Positions 1 through 8,185 are shown, numbered from the stretch's first letter. The stretch: 56,054 nucleotides of DNA from Cyanobacteria bacterium RU_5_0 (GCA_012033255.1 JAAUSF010000018.1:1-56054), one strand, 5' to 3'. The notes: generated from the sequence alone by a model not told the origin. A program made the numbers and translations.

Positions 1-1
1 T

Positions 2-103
2 TTGCGGGCGTTAACCCGGTACATGTATTTCGACAGTTGGGATCATCTGCTTACCTTCATGCTGCAAGGGCTAGAGCTAGACATCCCGCCGAATACCAGC
101 TAA
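2..103 (+). pseudogene. C-terminal end of an unidentified, possibly transposase, protein
   Basis: An open frame enters from the left edge and ends at TAA (101-103), giving 33 codons whose product begins LRALTRYMYFDSWDHLL. I see no start codon inside the window, so this is only the tail. The aromatic-rich ending recalls the C-termini of some cyanobacterial transposases, but I could not assign a family. Its stop overlaps the stop of the truncated gene on the other strand, so this may be the right edge of an inserted element that cut off that gene. Confidence 0.35.
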
Positions 104-363
104 ATTTCCATACTGAGAATTGCTGTTGTTTTGGCTTTTTCCCAGTCTTTCACATTGCAAAGATGGTAGAATGCCTCCAATAAGCCCTTCACTTTCTCTA
201 GATTAGTAGCATCCGACTTCGGTGTGTAATCTGTGAGCCAGTTGGCGATTGCTCTGTACTGAAGACGCATCTCGCGAGTTGGGAAGTCAACACGCAGATT
301 TCTAGGATCAATGCCCAACTCTGTCAAAATTAACTCACCAGATGGTGCCAATGTAGTTGTCAT
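100..363 (-). pseudogene. Truncated TPR-type partner of the STAND ATPase
   Basis: About 87 residues starting MTTTLAPSGELILTELGIDP; the ATG at 363 follows a GGGAGAG ribosome site. The segment ending LLEAFYHLCNVKDWEKA resembles the N-terminus of cyanobacterial tetratricopeptide proteins that sit directly downstream of NB-ARC ATPases. Such proteins normally continue for several hundred residues of TPR repeats. Here the frame stops soon after DWEKA, exactly where an unrelated frame from the left edge ends, so the gene is probably cut by a rearrangement or insertion. It lies 16 bp after the ATPase gene on the same strand. The family is assigned from recalled similarity and the neighbour. Confidence 0.5.
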
Positions 364-379
364 AGTCTCTCCCAACTAT

Positions 380-1777
380 TCAGTTTTCTGGTAACTTTAA
401 TCGATGATCAATCGCCACACTACGAATAAGATTATGTTGTTCCACTAGTCTCTCAAATTCGTGGTCAATTCCACCCTCTTCAATCAAGTAGCGATCGCGT
501 AGAGCCTGCACTGCGGCCTTCTGCTGCTCCTCACTGTAACCCTCATCTTCTAAATTACTCAACCACCACTTTTCTTTAACTTCGCATCGATACACCGATG
601 CAGTGCAAAGCAAAAAGTAGGCTTCATAGACATCTTTTTTTAATCGCTCAAGTGTTTTTTCTAACCTTTCTTTGACTATTTGTCGTAAAGCATTAGTGTA
701 GGAGTCTAGCTTCCACCGATCCGCTTCTCCTTTGACGATTCCTTGTTGACGCGCTTGCTCCAGTGACTCTTTTACCTCTTCAATCCCCCGACGGTTTTCA
801 TTCCAATAAGCTTGTACATTTCGCTGCCATGATGTTTTAATTTCTCCTGCAATCACCCGTAAGGCGAGGGGATGTCCATCGTACACTTCCCCAATTAACC
901 GCAAAGGACTATGGGGAGATTCTAGATTGCCATCTAGTTCAGCTTTTTGAAAGAATGCTATCTGTTCGGGCGTCTCTAATCCTTTTATAAGCTGGGAATG
1001 AAGATTGTTGTAGCGATCGCATTCCCTTTCTAATTGAGCTGGAAAATCCTGGGACGTAAGGATTAAACGACTTTTACAAGATGCTTCTGATAACAAACTG
1101 AAAAAGAATTTGCCCCACCACTCATCAACAAAATCACCCCAGCCATCCTCCTCGTTCCCCTTCAGTAGACACTCAAGAGAATCCATTAGAATTAAATGCT
1201 GGTGTTCCCGCAGGTGTTTGATTAACCGCTGTAGCAACTGCTGGGACGTGCGTTGATCCTGTGGAACGGTTTCTCCCCACTTGGTCAACCATTCAGCAGC
1301 TACACTGCCAAAGTCTAACGCTTTATTCTTGTTTTCAAAATTCTCTCTGCTTTCTATCCAATTTCCTCGCAATTTGTCTACTAGCCTTTCAGCAAGAGCT
1401 GTCTTGCCAACACCCGTTATTCCCACCAATAGCAAAATACGACATGAGCCACGTAACCTATTACTTAATTCTTCAGTCAACGATTCCCTACCCACCCATT
1501 CATCGTCTTTATAAACTAAGAACTCTATGTATGAAGCTGTTTCTGATGTTGGACTTTTATCAACAATCTCTTCCCAGTTTTTTATTCCCACAGCCTTACA
1601 AATTGAGATAAAAGCATCTTGTTGAATCGGCAGCCTTCCCCTAAATCGCTTCAAGGTCGCTACTGAGGTTCGAGCAGCGTCACACCAACTAGCAGCTGTT
1701 ACAGACCAGCCTTTCTTCCTTCTAAGTTGATCAACAATTTTTAGACCTTGTTCGGACGCTCTGAGAGAAACCGCCAT
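380..1777 (-). CDS. STAND (NB-ARC-like) ATPase with N-terminal HTH-like region
   Basis: A 465-residue protein. The N-terminal ~75 residues (KIVDQLRRKKGWSVTAASWC and on) look like the helix-turn-helix region that often precedes NB-ARC domains in cyanobacteria. Walker A is GITGVGKT (about 119-126) and Walker B is LILMDSLE (about 195-202); GHPLALRVIAGE matches the NB-ARC GxPLAL box. I chose the ATG at 1777 because GGAGG lies 8 bases upstream; the open frame extends to 1894 without a better site. STAND ATPases are signal-sensing switches, and several act in anti-phage defence. This one has no C-terminal repeat sensor of its own; that role probably belonged to the truncated TPR gene 16 bp downstream. 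Function in this strain is inferred. Confidence 0.75.
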   Translation of the reverse strand: MAVSLRASEQGLKIVDQLRRKKGWSVTAASWCDAARTSVATLKRFRGRLPIQQDAFISICKAVGIKNWEEIVDKSPTSETASYIEFLVYKDDEWVGRESLTEELSNRLRGSCRILLLVGITGVGKTALAERLVDKLRGNWIESRENFENKNKALDFGSVAAEWLTKWGETVPQDQRTSQQLLQRLIKHLREHQHLILMDSLECLLKGNEEDGWGDFVDEWWGKFFFSLLSEASCKSRLILTSQDFPAQLERECDRYNNLHSQLIKGLETPEQIAFFQKAELDGNLESPHSPLRLIGEVYDGHPLALRVIAGEIKTSWQRNVQAYWNENRRGIEEVKESLEQARQQGIVKGEADRWKLDSYTNALRQIVKERLEKTLERLKKDVYEAYFLLCTASVYRCEVKEKWWLSNLEDEGYSEEQQKAAVQALRDRYLIEEGGIDHEFERLVEQHNLIRSVAIDHRLKLPEN

Positions 1778-1916
1778 GCTTATCCTCCAACAGACTTGTT
1801 GGTAGCTCAATTCTGGCTCACTTTTAGAGAGGGTGACAATACTGAGCCGAAAATGGTGCTTTTTGACATAGGTATCTAAGGTTGATAGAGACATAGATAG
1901 CCAAGGAGAAAGTTCA

Positions 1917-2096
1917 ATGTCTCAAGTGCAGCTCAAAACTTACACTAGCCAACCTAGTACAACAACAAAACCAATTGATCCAGCTTGGTTGCTGGAATAC
2001 AACACTCCAGCTTCTATCATCCTTAGTGTGGCTTTTCTACTTTGGGTTCTACGCCCGGTGATGTTACAAAACTCTGGTTCTTCTAAGAAGAAGTAA
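1917..2096 (+). CDS. Small single-pass membrane protein (59 aa)
   Basis: ATG at 1917 follows an AAGGAG ribosome site; the frame closes with TAA at 2094-2096. The product has a polar, Thr/Ser-rich N-terminus of about 28 residues, one hydrophobic segment (SIILSVAFLLWVLRPVML) and a basic SSKKK tail, the layout of a one-pass membrane protein with a positively charged end. It is divergent from the STAND ATPase gene and is followed by a strong GC hairpin, which supports it as a real transcription unit. I do not recognise a family. Confidence 0.55.
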   Translation: MSQVQLKTYTSQPSTTTKPIDPAWLLEYNTPASIILSVAFLLWVLRPVMLQNSGSSKKK

Positions 2097-2126
2097 AGTA
2101 AGTTGGTTGTAAATGAGTGTAGGAAA

Positions 2127-2180
2127 GGGGGGTTGGGACGTTACCCCCATGCAGGGAAATATCCCCCTGCCCCCCTTTTT
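2127..2180 (+). terminator. GC-rich hairpin with T-run after the small membrane protein gene
   Basis: GGGGGG at 2127-2132 can pair with CCCCCC near 2170-2175, with a nested GCAGGG/CCCTGC stem (2151-2170), followed by TTTTT (2176-2180). It has the form of a rho-independent terminator for the 59-residue gene. A related sequence, with GTTGCCCCCACGCAGAGG and CACCCCTGC, occurs at 27768-27820, so it may also be one copy of a dispersed repeat. Confidence 0.6.
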
Positions 2181-2380
2181 CTATCCTGCGTTTAATTGCG
2201 CCCAGCTACTTAGCATCAAATACTTCAAATAATGCTGTAAACCATCAAACGGAACGGCAAGGGAATTATTGATCCATCTGGTCACGGAATCAAAGAGCAA
2301 CTCTATCCATCTGGACAGTTCTGGTCTATTATTCTTGGCAGTCCGTGGTAATTTCTTATATAAGATTAGTAACCGCAGCT

Positions 2381-2572
2381 ATGGAGCCTCAAAAACCGAA
2401 ACGGAAAGGGCGGGATCAGCTCTATGGAGAACTCAAGAAGCCGACCATGATTGCACTCACTCCCACCGGAGTTGAAAAGCTGGATGAGTTAGCCGCTGCA
2501 TTCTTTCTGTCTCGTTCCGAATTCATCGAGCGCATTGCTCGGGGAATGCTTTCCGTACAAGGAATCGAGTAA
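2381..2572 (+). CDS. Ribbon-helix-helix-like small DNA-binding protein
   Basis: A 63-residue basic protein starting MEPQKPKRKGRDQLY. The core TMIALTPTGVEKLDELA followed by FLSRSEFIERIARG fits a ribbon-helix-helix fold: a beta strand with alternating residues, a first helix, and a second helix starting SRSEFIE. Such proteins are antitoxins, plasmid copy regulators or small repressors. No toxin lies beside it. The ATG at 2381 is preferred over the upstream one at 2345, whose extension is not RHH-like. The following 280 bases hold no gene I can support. Confidence 0.6.
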   Translation: MEPQKPKRKGRDQLYGELKKPTMIALTPTGVEKLDELAAAFFLSRSEFIERIARGMLSVQGIE

Positions 2573-2850
2573 GCCCAAATTTATGATGGAGACTCTAAAA
2601 ACCCATGCCCTTTAAAGCTTGAAAACACCAGGAAATCGTCTTGGCGGGTGAAGTCCTGGTGCCTTCGATGCTTCGGTTAAAGCCAGAACGACCATATCAA
2701 CGATATGCTCTTCCCGGTTGGATAGGTTGTGACCTGCCCATTACTGATAGGTTAGCAAACTCAATCGTTGAAAAGGGCAAAGGTTCCTGCCTCGCAAGAA
2801 CCTGAGTATGGCGTTTTGGCTCCGTATAGTTCTTTTCAGCGTAATGAGCC

Positions 2851-3057
2851 ATGATGCAACCCAACCCCAGCGATCGCGAGGACAGCACTCCCCTCCTTGA
2901 AGCCTCCACCCAGTTAGAATTAACTGAGGTAGAGGTTCTGCCCTCTCAGTCCACCCGGACTAAAATCCGCAAGCCGCGCAACCTGCCTCGAACAGAACCA
3001 CCTCTATTCATCACCAAGTCAATGGAGATGATTACCAGTGGAGCACCTGCTTATTAG
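2851..3057 (+). CDS. Hypothetical protein (68 aa), low support
   Basis: Begins MMQPNPSDREDSTPLLEAS and is acidic, then basic (TRTKIRKPRNLPRTEP). No domain is recognised. It overlaps the 3' end of the HicB-like fragment on the other strand, so one of the two is probably not intact. Kept because codon use looks coding in the middle. Confidence 0.3.
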   Translation: MMQPNPSDREDSTPLLEASTQLELTEVEVLPSQSTRTKIRKPRNLPRTEPPLFITKSMEMITSGAPAY

Positions 3058-3258
3058 TGCCACGCAGGCTTTAATAGCGGCTAACCGTTCCAATAAAAGC
3101 TGCTGAATTGCTTCCAATGCCTCTTCTCTCGTTGCTCGTTCTACTGAGCAATTTTGCAAAGCAGGGACTGTTGCCCGAATATGACCATTTGCTTGCTGCT
3201 CTAACAAAATGTGCAGTGTGATGTCAGATGAAGATTGGGCGGCAACATGAAGATTCAT
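3019..3258 (-). pseudogene. HicB-like antitoxin, 3' truncated
   Basis: The N-terminal ~60 residues (DITLHILLEQQANGHIRATVPAL, then REEALEAIQQLLLERLAAIK) match the N-terminal domain of cyanobacterial HicB-type proteins. Full-length relatives continue with a further 20-40 residues ending in a conserved proline- and aromatic-rich segment. Here the sequence changes character after AAIK and runs antisense into the next frame. No HicA toxin is seen. Likely a remnant. Confidence 0.5.
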
Positions 3259-3522
3259 AGGAAACTCCAGTTTTATAGCTTGATTTTAACGCACAGCGTC
3301 TCCCTGACACGATCGCCTGCAAGTTGCTAGATACTCTCAGGAATGGAGCGATCGATTGCAGTTGGGTTTCACTTCATCCAATGATTTACAGCAAGAACTT
3401 GACGGTGCTCAATCTAACCTACAGAGAGAGGGGCGATCGCGTTGAAAATAGAGGAAAAGAGTAGCGATCGCGTGATTGCTGATGTACTCTAAGGCGATCG
3501 AGAACTGGTGGGGCTGTGGACA

Positions 3523-4059
3523 ATGGATATGGATAGGATTATTTTTAGCACTCAATGGATCGCAGTTAAGGAATCGCCTAGAGGGTTTCAATACTTGGAG
3601 CGTAAGGGTAAGGATTCTGTTGCGGTGTTTCTCTTGAAAAGAAGTGGCGAAAAGCCGGAACAGTATGAAGTTTTAATTCGCCAGCAGCATCTTTGTATTG
3701 ATAATCGAGAAGTAGATGGAAAGTTCAGGCTGTTTCCCTGTCCGGTTACGGGGGCGTTAGAGGAGGGGGAATCGCCGGAAGCGGCGGCTAAAAGAGAAGT
3801 GTATGAGGAAACGGGCTATCGGGTTCAGGCTTCACCGATGGGTCAGTATATTGTGGGAACTCAGGTGAATGAGATCTGCTATCTGTACTATGCTGATGTC
3901 ACAAACATGAAACCAGATGTGGCTCAACAGGATGGTACCTATATGGAGTCGATCGCCAAAAATGAATGGTATCCATTTGAGTACCTGGAAGCCTGTGATT
4001 TTTCAGCCTGTCAAATTGGCTACTTGAAGCTACAACAAATACTCTTCCAGAACGATTAA
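3523..4059 (+). CDS. Nudix hydrolase
   Basis: A 178-residue protein with the full Nudix box GALEEGESPEAAAKREVYEE followed by TGY, which fits G(x5)E(x7)REUxEExGU and supplies the glutamates that bind Mg2+. Nudix enzymes hydrolyse a nucleoside diphosphate linked to another group; the substrate (ADP-ribose, NADH, a modified nucleotide) cannot be read from this sequence. The start MDMDR at 3523 is chosen over the ATG at 3508, because the family usually begins close to the first strand. A small membrane protein gene follows 41 bp downstream on the same strand, so they may be co-transcribed. Confidence 0.8.
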   Translation: MDMDRIIFSTQWIAVKESPRGFQYLERKGKDSVAVFLLKRSGEKPEQYEVLIRQQHLCIDNREVDGKFRLFPCPVTGALEEGESPEAAAKREVYEETGYRVQASPMGQYIVGTQVNEICYLYYADVTNMKPDVAQQDGTYMESIAKNEWYPFEYLEACDFSACQIGYLKLQQILFQND

Positions 4060-4100
4060 TAAAATTCTAGAGTTAGGCAAACCTTGCTGTTCTGAAAACT

Positions 4101-4598
4101 ATGTCAACTAACTATTTAGACTGGGTTGAAAAGAATAACGAATATCTGATAAAACAAAGCGAGATGTTGCAAAACGTGATTGCTCGAATGGCAAATAACT
4201 CGCTCACGGTTAAACAGGTTGGTTTGACAGTTTGGGCAGCGATCGTTGGCTATGGTTTTACCAGTAAAAGTTCGATTTTATTTGCTCTGGCGTTCATTGC
4301 TTTTGCTTTGTTTGGTGTATTGGATATCTATTATTTATATCTAGAGAAGGCATTTCGGAAGAATTTTAATCGACTAGTTCGGATTATTGGCGGTTATGCT
4401 TCCCATGATGATGAACAATGGATAGAGCAAATGCGACAAAAGGGAAGAAACTTTCTCATCCCCGATTTATCGCCAAATTTTCTGAGCCAACTGTTCAGCA
4501 AAGATAGCATTCTCCAATCCTGGGCAAATCTTCCCTATTTAATTACGTTTTTGATCACGATCGCGCTTCTAAATATGCCATTGCCAGCTAATCCTTAA
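4101..4598 (+). CDS. Membrane protein of unknown function (165 aa)
   Basis: Has a polar N-terminal helix of about 40 residues, two adjacent hydrophobic segments (QVGLTVWAAIVGYGF and ILFALAFIAFALFGVLDIYYLYL), a charged soluble stretch, and a third hydrophobic segment near the C-terminus (LPYLITFLITIALL). This layout recalls SLATT-type membrane proteins that pair with nucleotide-signalling effectors, but I see no diagnostic motif. It follows the Nudix gene by 41 bp. The 180 bp between it and the convergent SEFIR gene hold no gene. Confidence 0.6.
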   Translation: MSTNYLDWVEKNNEYLIKQSEMLQNVIARMANNSLTVKQVGLTVWAAIVGYGFTSKSSILFALAFIAFALFGVLDIYYLYLEKAFRKNFNRLVRIIGGYASHDDEQWIEQMRQKGRNFLIPDLSPNFLSQLFSKDSILQSWANLPYLITFLITIALLNMPLPANP

Positions 4599-4777
4599 TT
4601 CATGAAGCTGCAAAGACGTTTGTTGAAGCGAATTGCTACAATCTCATCAAACGGCAATGATCTCAAGTTACGTAGTCTAAAACCTAGCGCCCGATGCCAG
4701 GTATGGGATCACTGCAACGCAGTCTTTTCGTAAAAAAATTTATTATAAATCTTAAGGAATGTCTAAACCGTTAAGAG

Positions 4778-5935
4778 CTATAGTTTCAAGTCTTTGCGAG
4801 AGAGAAGGAGAGGAAGACAAAATCTCCAAGAACTTTCAAGCCACTGCTCTTCATTCGGTATATTAAAAAACAAATTAACAATGGGAGGGTTCAAACCTCT
4901 ATTTGTCACTGATCGTGTGCGATAAAACGGAGGCATAGTTGGAAGGTGCCCTGGGGTCGCAGAGATGTCAAAAGTTAACTCTTTTCTCTTTTCCCAGTAC
5001 TCAAACCAGCCTATCCGAACACAAAACTCATTAAAGATCTTATCACCTGGATACTTTCCATCTAGCTTAGCTCCACAGTCTAGATAAAGTTTCTGTTGGA
5101 CACTGAAGCCAAATCTGCCCTTACTGTACTTCACCCAGAGTTGATTGATCGTGCGGAGATCCGTGCAGGGAAATTTCTCGATATCTTCATCGTAAAGAAG
5201 GTTACTAGGAAAACTCCCCGTTAGTCGCCCCATGACCTCACGCATTCGATCCGCTGTTTCCTGGTCTGCTTTTTCCCACTCTCCAGCTTTCAGCAGTTCT
5301 TCTAGTTGGGTATAGTTCACGCCCCTATCAGAGGCAAGCTCATTGGCAATGTCTTCACCTTTTACAATTGCACCATCGATACCCACATTTGAGGGTGCAG
5401 GTTGGATCGGAGGTAATATTATGCGTTTACCTAACTTCGGTTCTTCGTACTCTGGCTGCTTGCTAAGATGCCGATATAGATTTTGAAATTCTCCTGGAAT
5501 TTTTGCGTCGTATTGCTCATCAAACAACCGATAAACAGTGTAAGCTTGAAGGCTTCGAGGAATATATTTCTCCCCATCAGGAGACAATAAAACAGGAATG
5601 TATTTATCATTAATTCCTTGTCCATCATAAAGCTCTGCAATAATCAAGCCACCTTCCCATGTAACTCCTCGTCCCTGTCCCTGTTCTGCCTTGTTTCGGT
5701 ATCGGAGATTGTATTTCTCAGTACAAACTATGAGCACAAAATCAGATTCATCAATTTGATTCATCATCCACCGATACCACCCTTCAGGAGGTGCTTGTTG
5801 ATACCGATCGATTTTGCTATCAATTCCGTATTTTTTTAGGCTATTTGCGAGAAGGAGGACTCTGTCCTTATGCTCCGGACAATCCCAGCTATAGCTGATG
5901 AAAACTTTTGGAGCTGTTTGTACTCCTTCTAGCAT
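4778..5935 (-). CDS. SEFIR/TIR-like effector fused to a GUN4 domain
   Basis: A 385-residue protein. Residues ~10-140 start KVFISYSWD and include VLLLANSLKKYGIDSKIDRY and DFVLIVCTEKY, the pattern of a SEFIR (TIR-superfamily) domain. Residues ~208-360 contain LEELLKAGEWEKADQETADR, ASP-rich EDIEKFPCTDLRTINQLW and GRFGFSVQQK, which are hallmarks of GUN4, the porphyrin-binding partner of Mg-chelatase. The ATG at 5935 is chosen because AGAGG lies just upstream; a TTG at 5980 is the alternative. In cyanobacteria GUN4 is often fused to kinases, caspases or TIR domains, but the role of these fusions is unclear; tetrapyrrole sensing coupled to a death or defence effector is an inference. It is monocistronic here. 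Confidence 0.8.
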   Translation of the reverse strand: MLEGVQTAPKVFISYSWDCPEHKDRVLLLANSLKKYGIDSKIDRYQQAPPEGWYRWMMNQIDESDFVLIVCTEKYNLRYRNKAEQGQGRGVTWEGGLIIAELYDGQGINDKYIPVLLSPDGEKYIPRSLQAYTVYRLFDEQYDAKIPGEFQNLYRHLSKQPEYEEPKLGKRIILPPIQPAPSNVGIDGAIVKGEDIANELASDRGVNYTQLEELLKAGEWEKADQETADRMREVMGRLTGSFPSNLLYDEDIEKFPCTDLRTINQLWVKYSKGRFGFSVQQKLYLDCGAKLDGKYPGDKIFNEFCVRIGWFEYWEKRKELTFDISATPGHLPTMPPFYRTRSVTNRGLNPPIVNLFFNIPNEEQWLESSWRFCLPLLLSRKDLKL

Positions 5936-6128
5936 CTTTAACCTCTTAATTAATGAACAAGTGTATTGGTTTTGATTCAAGTCTTCTTGAAACTATAAGA
6001 ATTCGCCCTTTAGCCGCTTGTAGATTTGCTTACTAAGATTAAAACAGCTTCGATAGATAAAATTCAGTAAAATTTTAATTTCGTCTGTAATAGAAAAGCT
6101 AACCAGCTTGCTGAAACGTGACTTTCAT

Positions 6129-6485
6129 TTAGTCCTCAAACACCTCAGCCTCTTCTTCAGGAGGTGCCCACTCTCCTCGCTGGGCAGCCGCGATCGGCTC
6201 TGCCGTCTCGCAGAGAATCGCCTGATCCAATCGTTGCAACCCCCCATGCTGCTGCTCATAGCTGGATAACACAGTTTGGCTGACCTTGATTCGCAATTCA
6301 TTCCAGGCTGAAATCAGTGCTTCATAATGTTCTGGATTGACCAAGTAGGCAATGGTCTCCCCATTACGAGTAATGAGAACATCGGCATCTTTTGCCAGAT
6401 CAGCGACTTTGGCAGTATTTTTCAGCTCCGTCACCTGAGCATGGCGCATTGGAAATGATGGATCTTTAATAATGCGGTTATTCAT
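6129..6485 (-). CDS. Phd/YefM-type antitoxin (orphan)
   Basis: The stretch MRHAQVTELKNTAKVADLA followed by DADVLITRNGETIAYLVNPEHYEAL is the Phd/YefM DNA-binding N-terminal domain that represses its own operon. The C-terminal ~50 residues, rich in Glu and ending EEEAEVFED, would be the toxin-neutralising tail. No RelE, YoeB or Doc toxin gene follows it; the next 150 bp are AT-rich and empty. The frame begins at 6485; an inner ATG opens at MRHAQ. Either an orphan antitoxin or one that acts on a toxin elsewhere. Confidence 0.7.
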   Translation of the reverse strand: MNNRIIKDPSFPMRHAQVTELKNTAKVADLAKDADVLITRNGETIAYLVNPEHYEALISAWNELRIKVSQTVLSSYEQQHGGLQRLDQAILCETAEPIAAAQRGEWAPPEEEAEVFED

Positions 6486-6535
6486 AGGTGAGCAAACCGA
6501 GAGGAGATTATTCTGGGATTATGATAATCTAGCCA

Positions 6536-6586
6536 ACTGGATACTGGACAAATCGCCATTAGGGATAGGTAGTCTGAGCGATCGCA
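6536..6586. repeat. Direct repeat copy A flanking a Uma2 gene
   Basis: This segment starts ACTGGATACTGGACAAATCG and ends in GAGCGATCGCA. It recurs, with a duplicated CGCCATTA unit, at 7270-7326. The two copies lie on either side of the Uma2 gene. Confidence 0.7.
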
Positions 6587-6648
6587 CAGCGGATGCTTTG
6601 CCGATTCACCTTGTTAGCGATCGCATCCAAGATCTTGAGGTTATTTAC

Positions 6649-7215
6649 CTAGAACAGTCTACTTACCAAACAGCTAAAACTAGGCAGAATTGGACTGGTG
6701 ATTTCATCTTGGGAATAAAGCGTTGCAACTAGCTTCAGCATCGCATTCTCGCGGCGACACACTTCAACACTTTGTTCCTGCCAATTCACAATCCAGTATT
6801 CCAACACCCCTCGGACTGAATACAACTTCAACTTGGCTTCCCGATCGCGGTTTTCATTCGTCTTACCCGGAGACAGCACCTCAACTACCAACTCCGGTGC
6901 AGCCGTTAAATGTCCAGCTTCATCCAGCAACCGTTCCAATCGTTCATGGCTTGCCCAAACCACATCGGGAATCACACTATCTGATTCCGAGAAAACAATG
7001 CCAGGGTTTATGGCGGCTCTGCCTAACCCACTTTCATCAGACCAGAGCTTTAATAAAGTGACAATATTGCCACAAACTTCTTGATGCTTCCAATTGGGTG
7101 CCCTGGTCACAAATAGTTCTCCGTCAATAATCTCATAGCGCTTGGCGCGATCGCCTTCAAAAATCGCTAGGTCAGCAACTGTCCAGCGGACTGGATTGGT
7201 GGTTGTGGACTGCAT
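6649..7215 (-). CDS. Uma2 family endonuclease-like protein
   Basis: A 188-residue protein with the Uma2 order: an N-terminal segment (WTVADLAIFEGDRAKRYEIIDGELF), then SVIPDVVWAS, then PELVVEVLSPG with RDREAKLKLYSVRGVLEYWIV. The PD...E-V...K arrangement fits the PD-(D/E)xK nuclease fold. These proteins are expanded in cyanobacteria and their role is not established. Start at 7215 is supported by GAGG seven bases upstream; 7230 and 7245 are alternatives. The gene is bracketed by the two direct repeats, which may have moved with it. Confidence 0.8.
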   Translation of the reverse strand: MQSTTTNPVRWTVADLAIFEGDRAKRYEIIDGELFVTRAPNWKHQEVCGNIVTLLKLWSDESGLGRAAINPGIVFSESDSVIPDVVWASHERLERLLDEAGHLTAAPELVVEVLSPGKTNENRDREAKLKLYSVRGVLEYWIVNWQEQSVEVCRRENAMLKLVATLYSQDEITSPILPSFSCLVSRLF

Positions 7216-7269
7216 AGAAACCCTCGCCATTCGTTCTTCGATCATAAGCCTCCCAGAGAAGCATAGCCG

Positions 7270-7326
7270 ACTGGATATTGGACAAATCGCCATTAATCGC
7301 CATTAGACGTAGTCCGAGCGATCGCA
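7270..7326. repeat. Direct repeat copy B flanking a Uma2 gene
   Basis: Starts ACTGGATATTGGACAAATCG and ends GTCCGAGCGATCGCA; it matches copy A at 6536-6586 apart from a few changes and an extra CGCCATTA unit. It runs into the 5' end of the next gene and appears to have replaced its start. Confidence 0.7.
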
Positions 7327-7700
7327 TACTGACTCCGGAGCAGCGGAAGTCGTTACCGAAGATGGGCGATAAGAGTCAGGCGTTTATGAATAAGGCGTTG
7401 GAGGTGGCGACGCAGAATCCTGATTTCTTGCCGCGATCGTTTGACCTGGAGGAGATGAAGCGGGATGTGGAGTTGTTTCAGGGGTTGTACCCGGTTTTTC
7501 TATCGCTGACGCAGTTGCAAGAGTTGGTGGATGATACGGTGATGGCAGTGGGCAGTGATGCCTATGCAGCGGCGTTGGTGGTCTATAACTTTGCCAAGGC
7601 AAGCGGCAAGAGTTCTGGATTAGATGCGGTGGCGGATGAGATGGGTAAGCGGTTTGCCCGCAAGTCTCGCAAGGTGCAGACTGAAGGGGCAATGGTGTAG
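7278..7700 (+). CDS. Conserved cyanobacterial hypothetical protein (start disturbed)
   Basis: The body, LTPEQRKSLPKMGDKSQAFMNKALEVATQ... through LSLTQLQELVDDTVMAVGSDAY to KRFARKSRKVQTEGA, matches a hypothetical family I have seen widely in cyanobacteria, often near Uma2 and other accessory genes. It is helical and carries no catalytic motif I can name. The conserved part begins at LTPEQ, but no ATG precedes it; the first in-frame starts are TTG at 7278, which lies inside repeat copy B, and ATG at 7362. The native N-terminus was probably replaced when the repeat arrived. Confidence 0.6.
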   Translation: MDKSPLIAIRRSPSDRILTPEQRKSLPKMGDKSQAFMNKALEVATQNPDFLPRSFDLEEMKRDVELFQGLYPVFLSLTQLQELVDDTVMAVGSDAYAAALVVYNFAKASGKSSGLDAVADEMGKRFARKSRKVQTEGAMV

Positions 7701-7739
7701 AAAATAGCTCGGTAAATTGACCTCAGAGGGCGATCGGTG

Positions 7740-7880
7740 AGGCTCAGAACTCGAAGGATGGAGCAATTTGCTCAACATTCCGGGTTCTGAGCTTATTTTT
7801 TGGAGTAAAAATCTCGAAGTTTCAGGTTCAGAGAGCGGAGTTTCAAGCAAAAAGGTTGAAATTTCGAGTTCAGAGGGTGA
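7740..7880. repeat. Degenerate short repeats of a GGTTCAGAG-type unit
   Basis: Four imperfect copies of a ~30-bp unit, with cores such as GGTTCTGAGC, GGTTCAGAGAGCGGAG and GAGTTCAGAGGG and intervening TTTCAAG or TTTCGAG, occur in this otherwise gene-free stretch. A lone, weaker copy (CAGGTTCTTCAGAACAATC) lies near 9216. No coding function is likely. Confidence 0.45.
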
Positions 7881-7945
7881 AGAATGGGGGTTAGAGGACA
7901 ACCGTTTCTGCTTAAAAGCCAAAGTTTTGTGTGTGGAGGCGGGCA

Positions 7946-8185
7946 TTGGACAAACTGCTGAATGAGTTGGGCAAGACGCTGAAGCCGAAGGTGCGCTGTG
8001 TAATGCAGTTGAAAAACATCGGCGGAGCAGGAATGCCAGATGGTGGTTTGTTTACTGCCAGTCAGTTTCAGAGAAAAGCAGCCGATGCGCCCACGAATCC
8101 TACGAATCCAGAGCGGGGTGTGATTGAAATTAAGGGCACTTTACCAGGCAGTGAAACAATCAACCTATCAGTGGTCAAAGGAGAC
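7946..8185 (+). pseudogene. Fragment of a restriction-modification type protein, fused in frame to a toxin
   Basis: The segment LDKLLNELGKTLKPKVRCVMQLKNIGGAGMPDGGLFTASQFQ... PERGVIEIKGT resembles the N-terminus of large cyanobacterial type II restriction/DNA methylase proteins, including the GLPDGGLF and VxEVKG core of a PD-(D/E)xK site. It stops being similar at about residue 75 and continues without a stop into the toxin that begins at 8186. The full-length protein would have about 1000 residues. So this is the head of a lost gene. Confidence 0.5.

Noticed and set aside
2640-2830. Possible short frame with VLAGEVLVPSMLRLKPERPY QRYALPGW
   Set aside because: Interesting but no family match and no clear start; I left it out of the features.
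6472-7084. Several plus-strand open frames across the Uma2 gene (e.g. 6723-7061)
   Set aside because: They are antisense to a well-supported Uma2 gene and show no recognisable domain.
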